Made by a program: the position numbers and the translations under genes
Assembly (NCBI GenBank): GCA_018362935.1
Contig: JAHALQ010000034.1
Coordinates: forward strand, 1-5,578
Direction: 5' to 3'
DNA: 5,578 nucleotides
Source: Pseudomonadota bacterium
GTDB lineage: Bacteria > Pseudomonadota > Alphaproteobacteria > RF32 > CAG-239
Part shown: piece after piece, positions 5,578 to 5,578 of the stretch
How the letters are laid out: every line of letters starts with the position of its first letter
Position numbering within the stretch: position 1 is the first letter of the stretch
Notes under the pieces: generated by a model
What the model saw: the letters and a program-made list of their open reading frames with translations, nothing else
Told to the model about the DNA's origin: nothing
The model's database searches: none

Positions 5578-5578
5578 G

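Overview
The window looks like bacterial chromosome, most likely from an alphaproteobacterium; the lineage is inferred from protein sequence alone. The PheS C-terminus carries an extension ending close to 'GGLS', and the L20 and PheT wording is proteobacterial. The core is a compact housekeeping operon on the + strand, rpmI-rplT-pheS-pheT (825-4976). It encodes ribosomal proteins L35 and L20 and both subunits of phenylalanyl-tRNA synthetase. All four genes look intact and complete.

Layout: (1) 2-649 (+) is the 3' part of a very cysteine-rich protein with internal repeats, open at the left edge. It is followed at once by a perfect 16-bp hairpin (652-688). (2) 689-824 holds a plausible sigma70-type promoter (709-737) and an untranslated leader of about 80 nt with a hairpin, upstream of rpmI. 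(3) 825-1395 is rpmI and rplT, 13 nt apart. (4) 1396-1476 is an intergenic gap with a terminator-like hairpin (possible attenuator) ahead of pheS. (5) 1477-4976 is pheS and pheT, overlapping by 4 nt (ATGA) and so probably translationally coupled. (6) 4977-5070 contains a strong bidirectional intrinsic terminator (5036-5066) between convergent genes. (7) 5071-5577 (-) is the C-terminal part of a phage tail-collar-like protein, open at the right edge.

The operon supplies translation components: two 50S subunit proteins that act in assembly, and the alpha2beta2 enzyme that charges tRNA-Phe. infC, which commonly precedes rpmI, is not in the window; the cysteine-rich gene lies there instead.

The least ordinary part is the pair of flanking genes. 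Both are cut by the window edges, and both encode a KCP[S/T]DS[S/T]K motif: the left gene inside a cysteine repeat array, the right gene just before its tail-collar domain. This suggests, without proving it, that they belong to one lineage-specific family of modular, probably exported proteins placed either side of a conserved operon. No tRNA or rRNA genes, CRISPR arrays, insertion sequences or integrase genes were seen.
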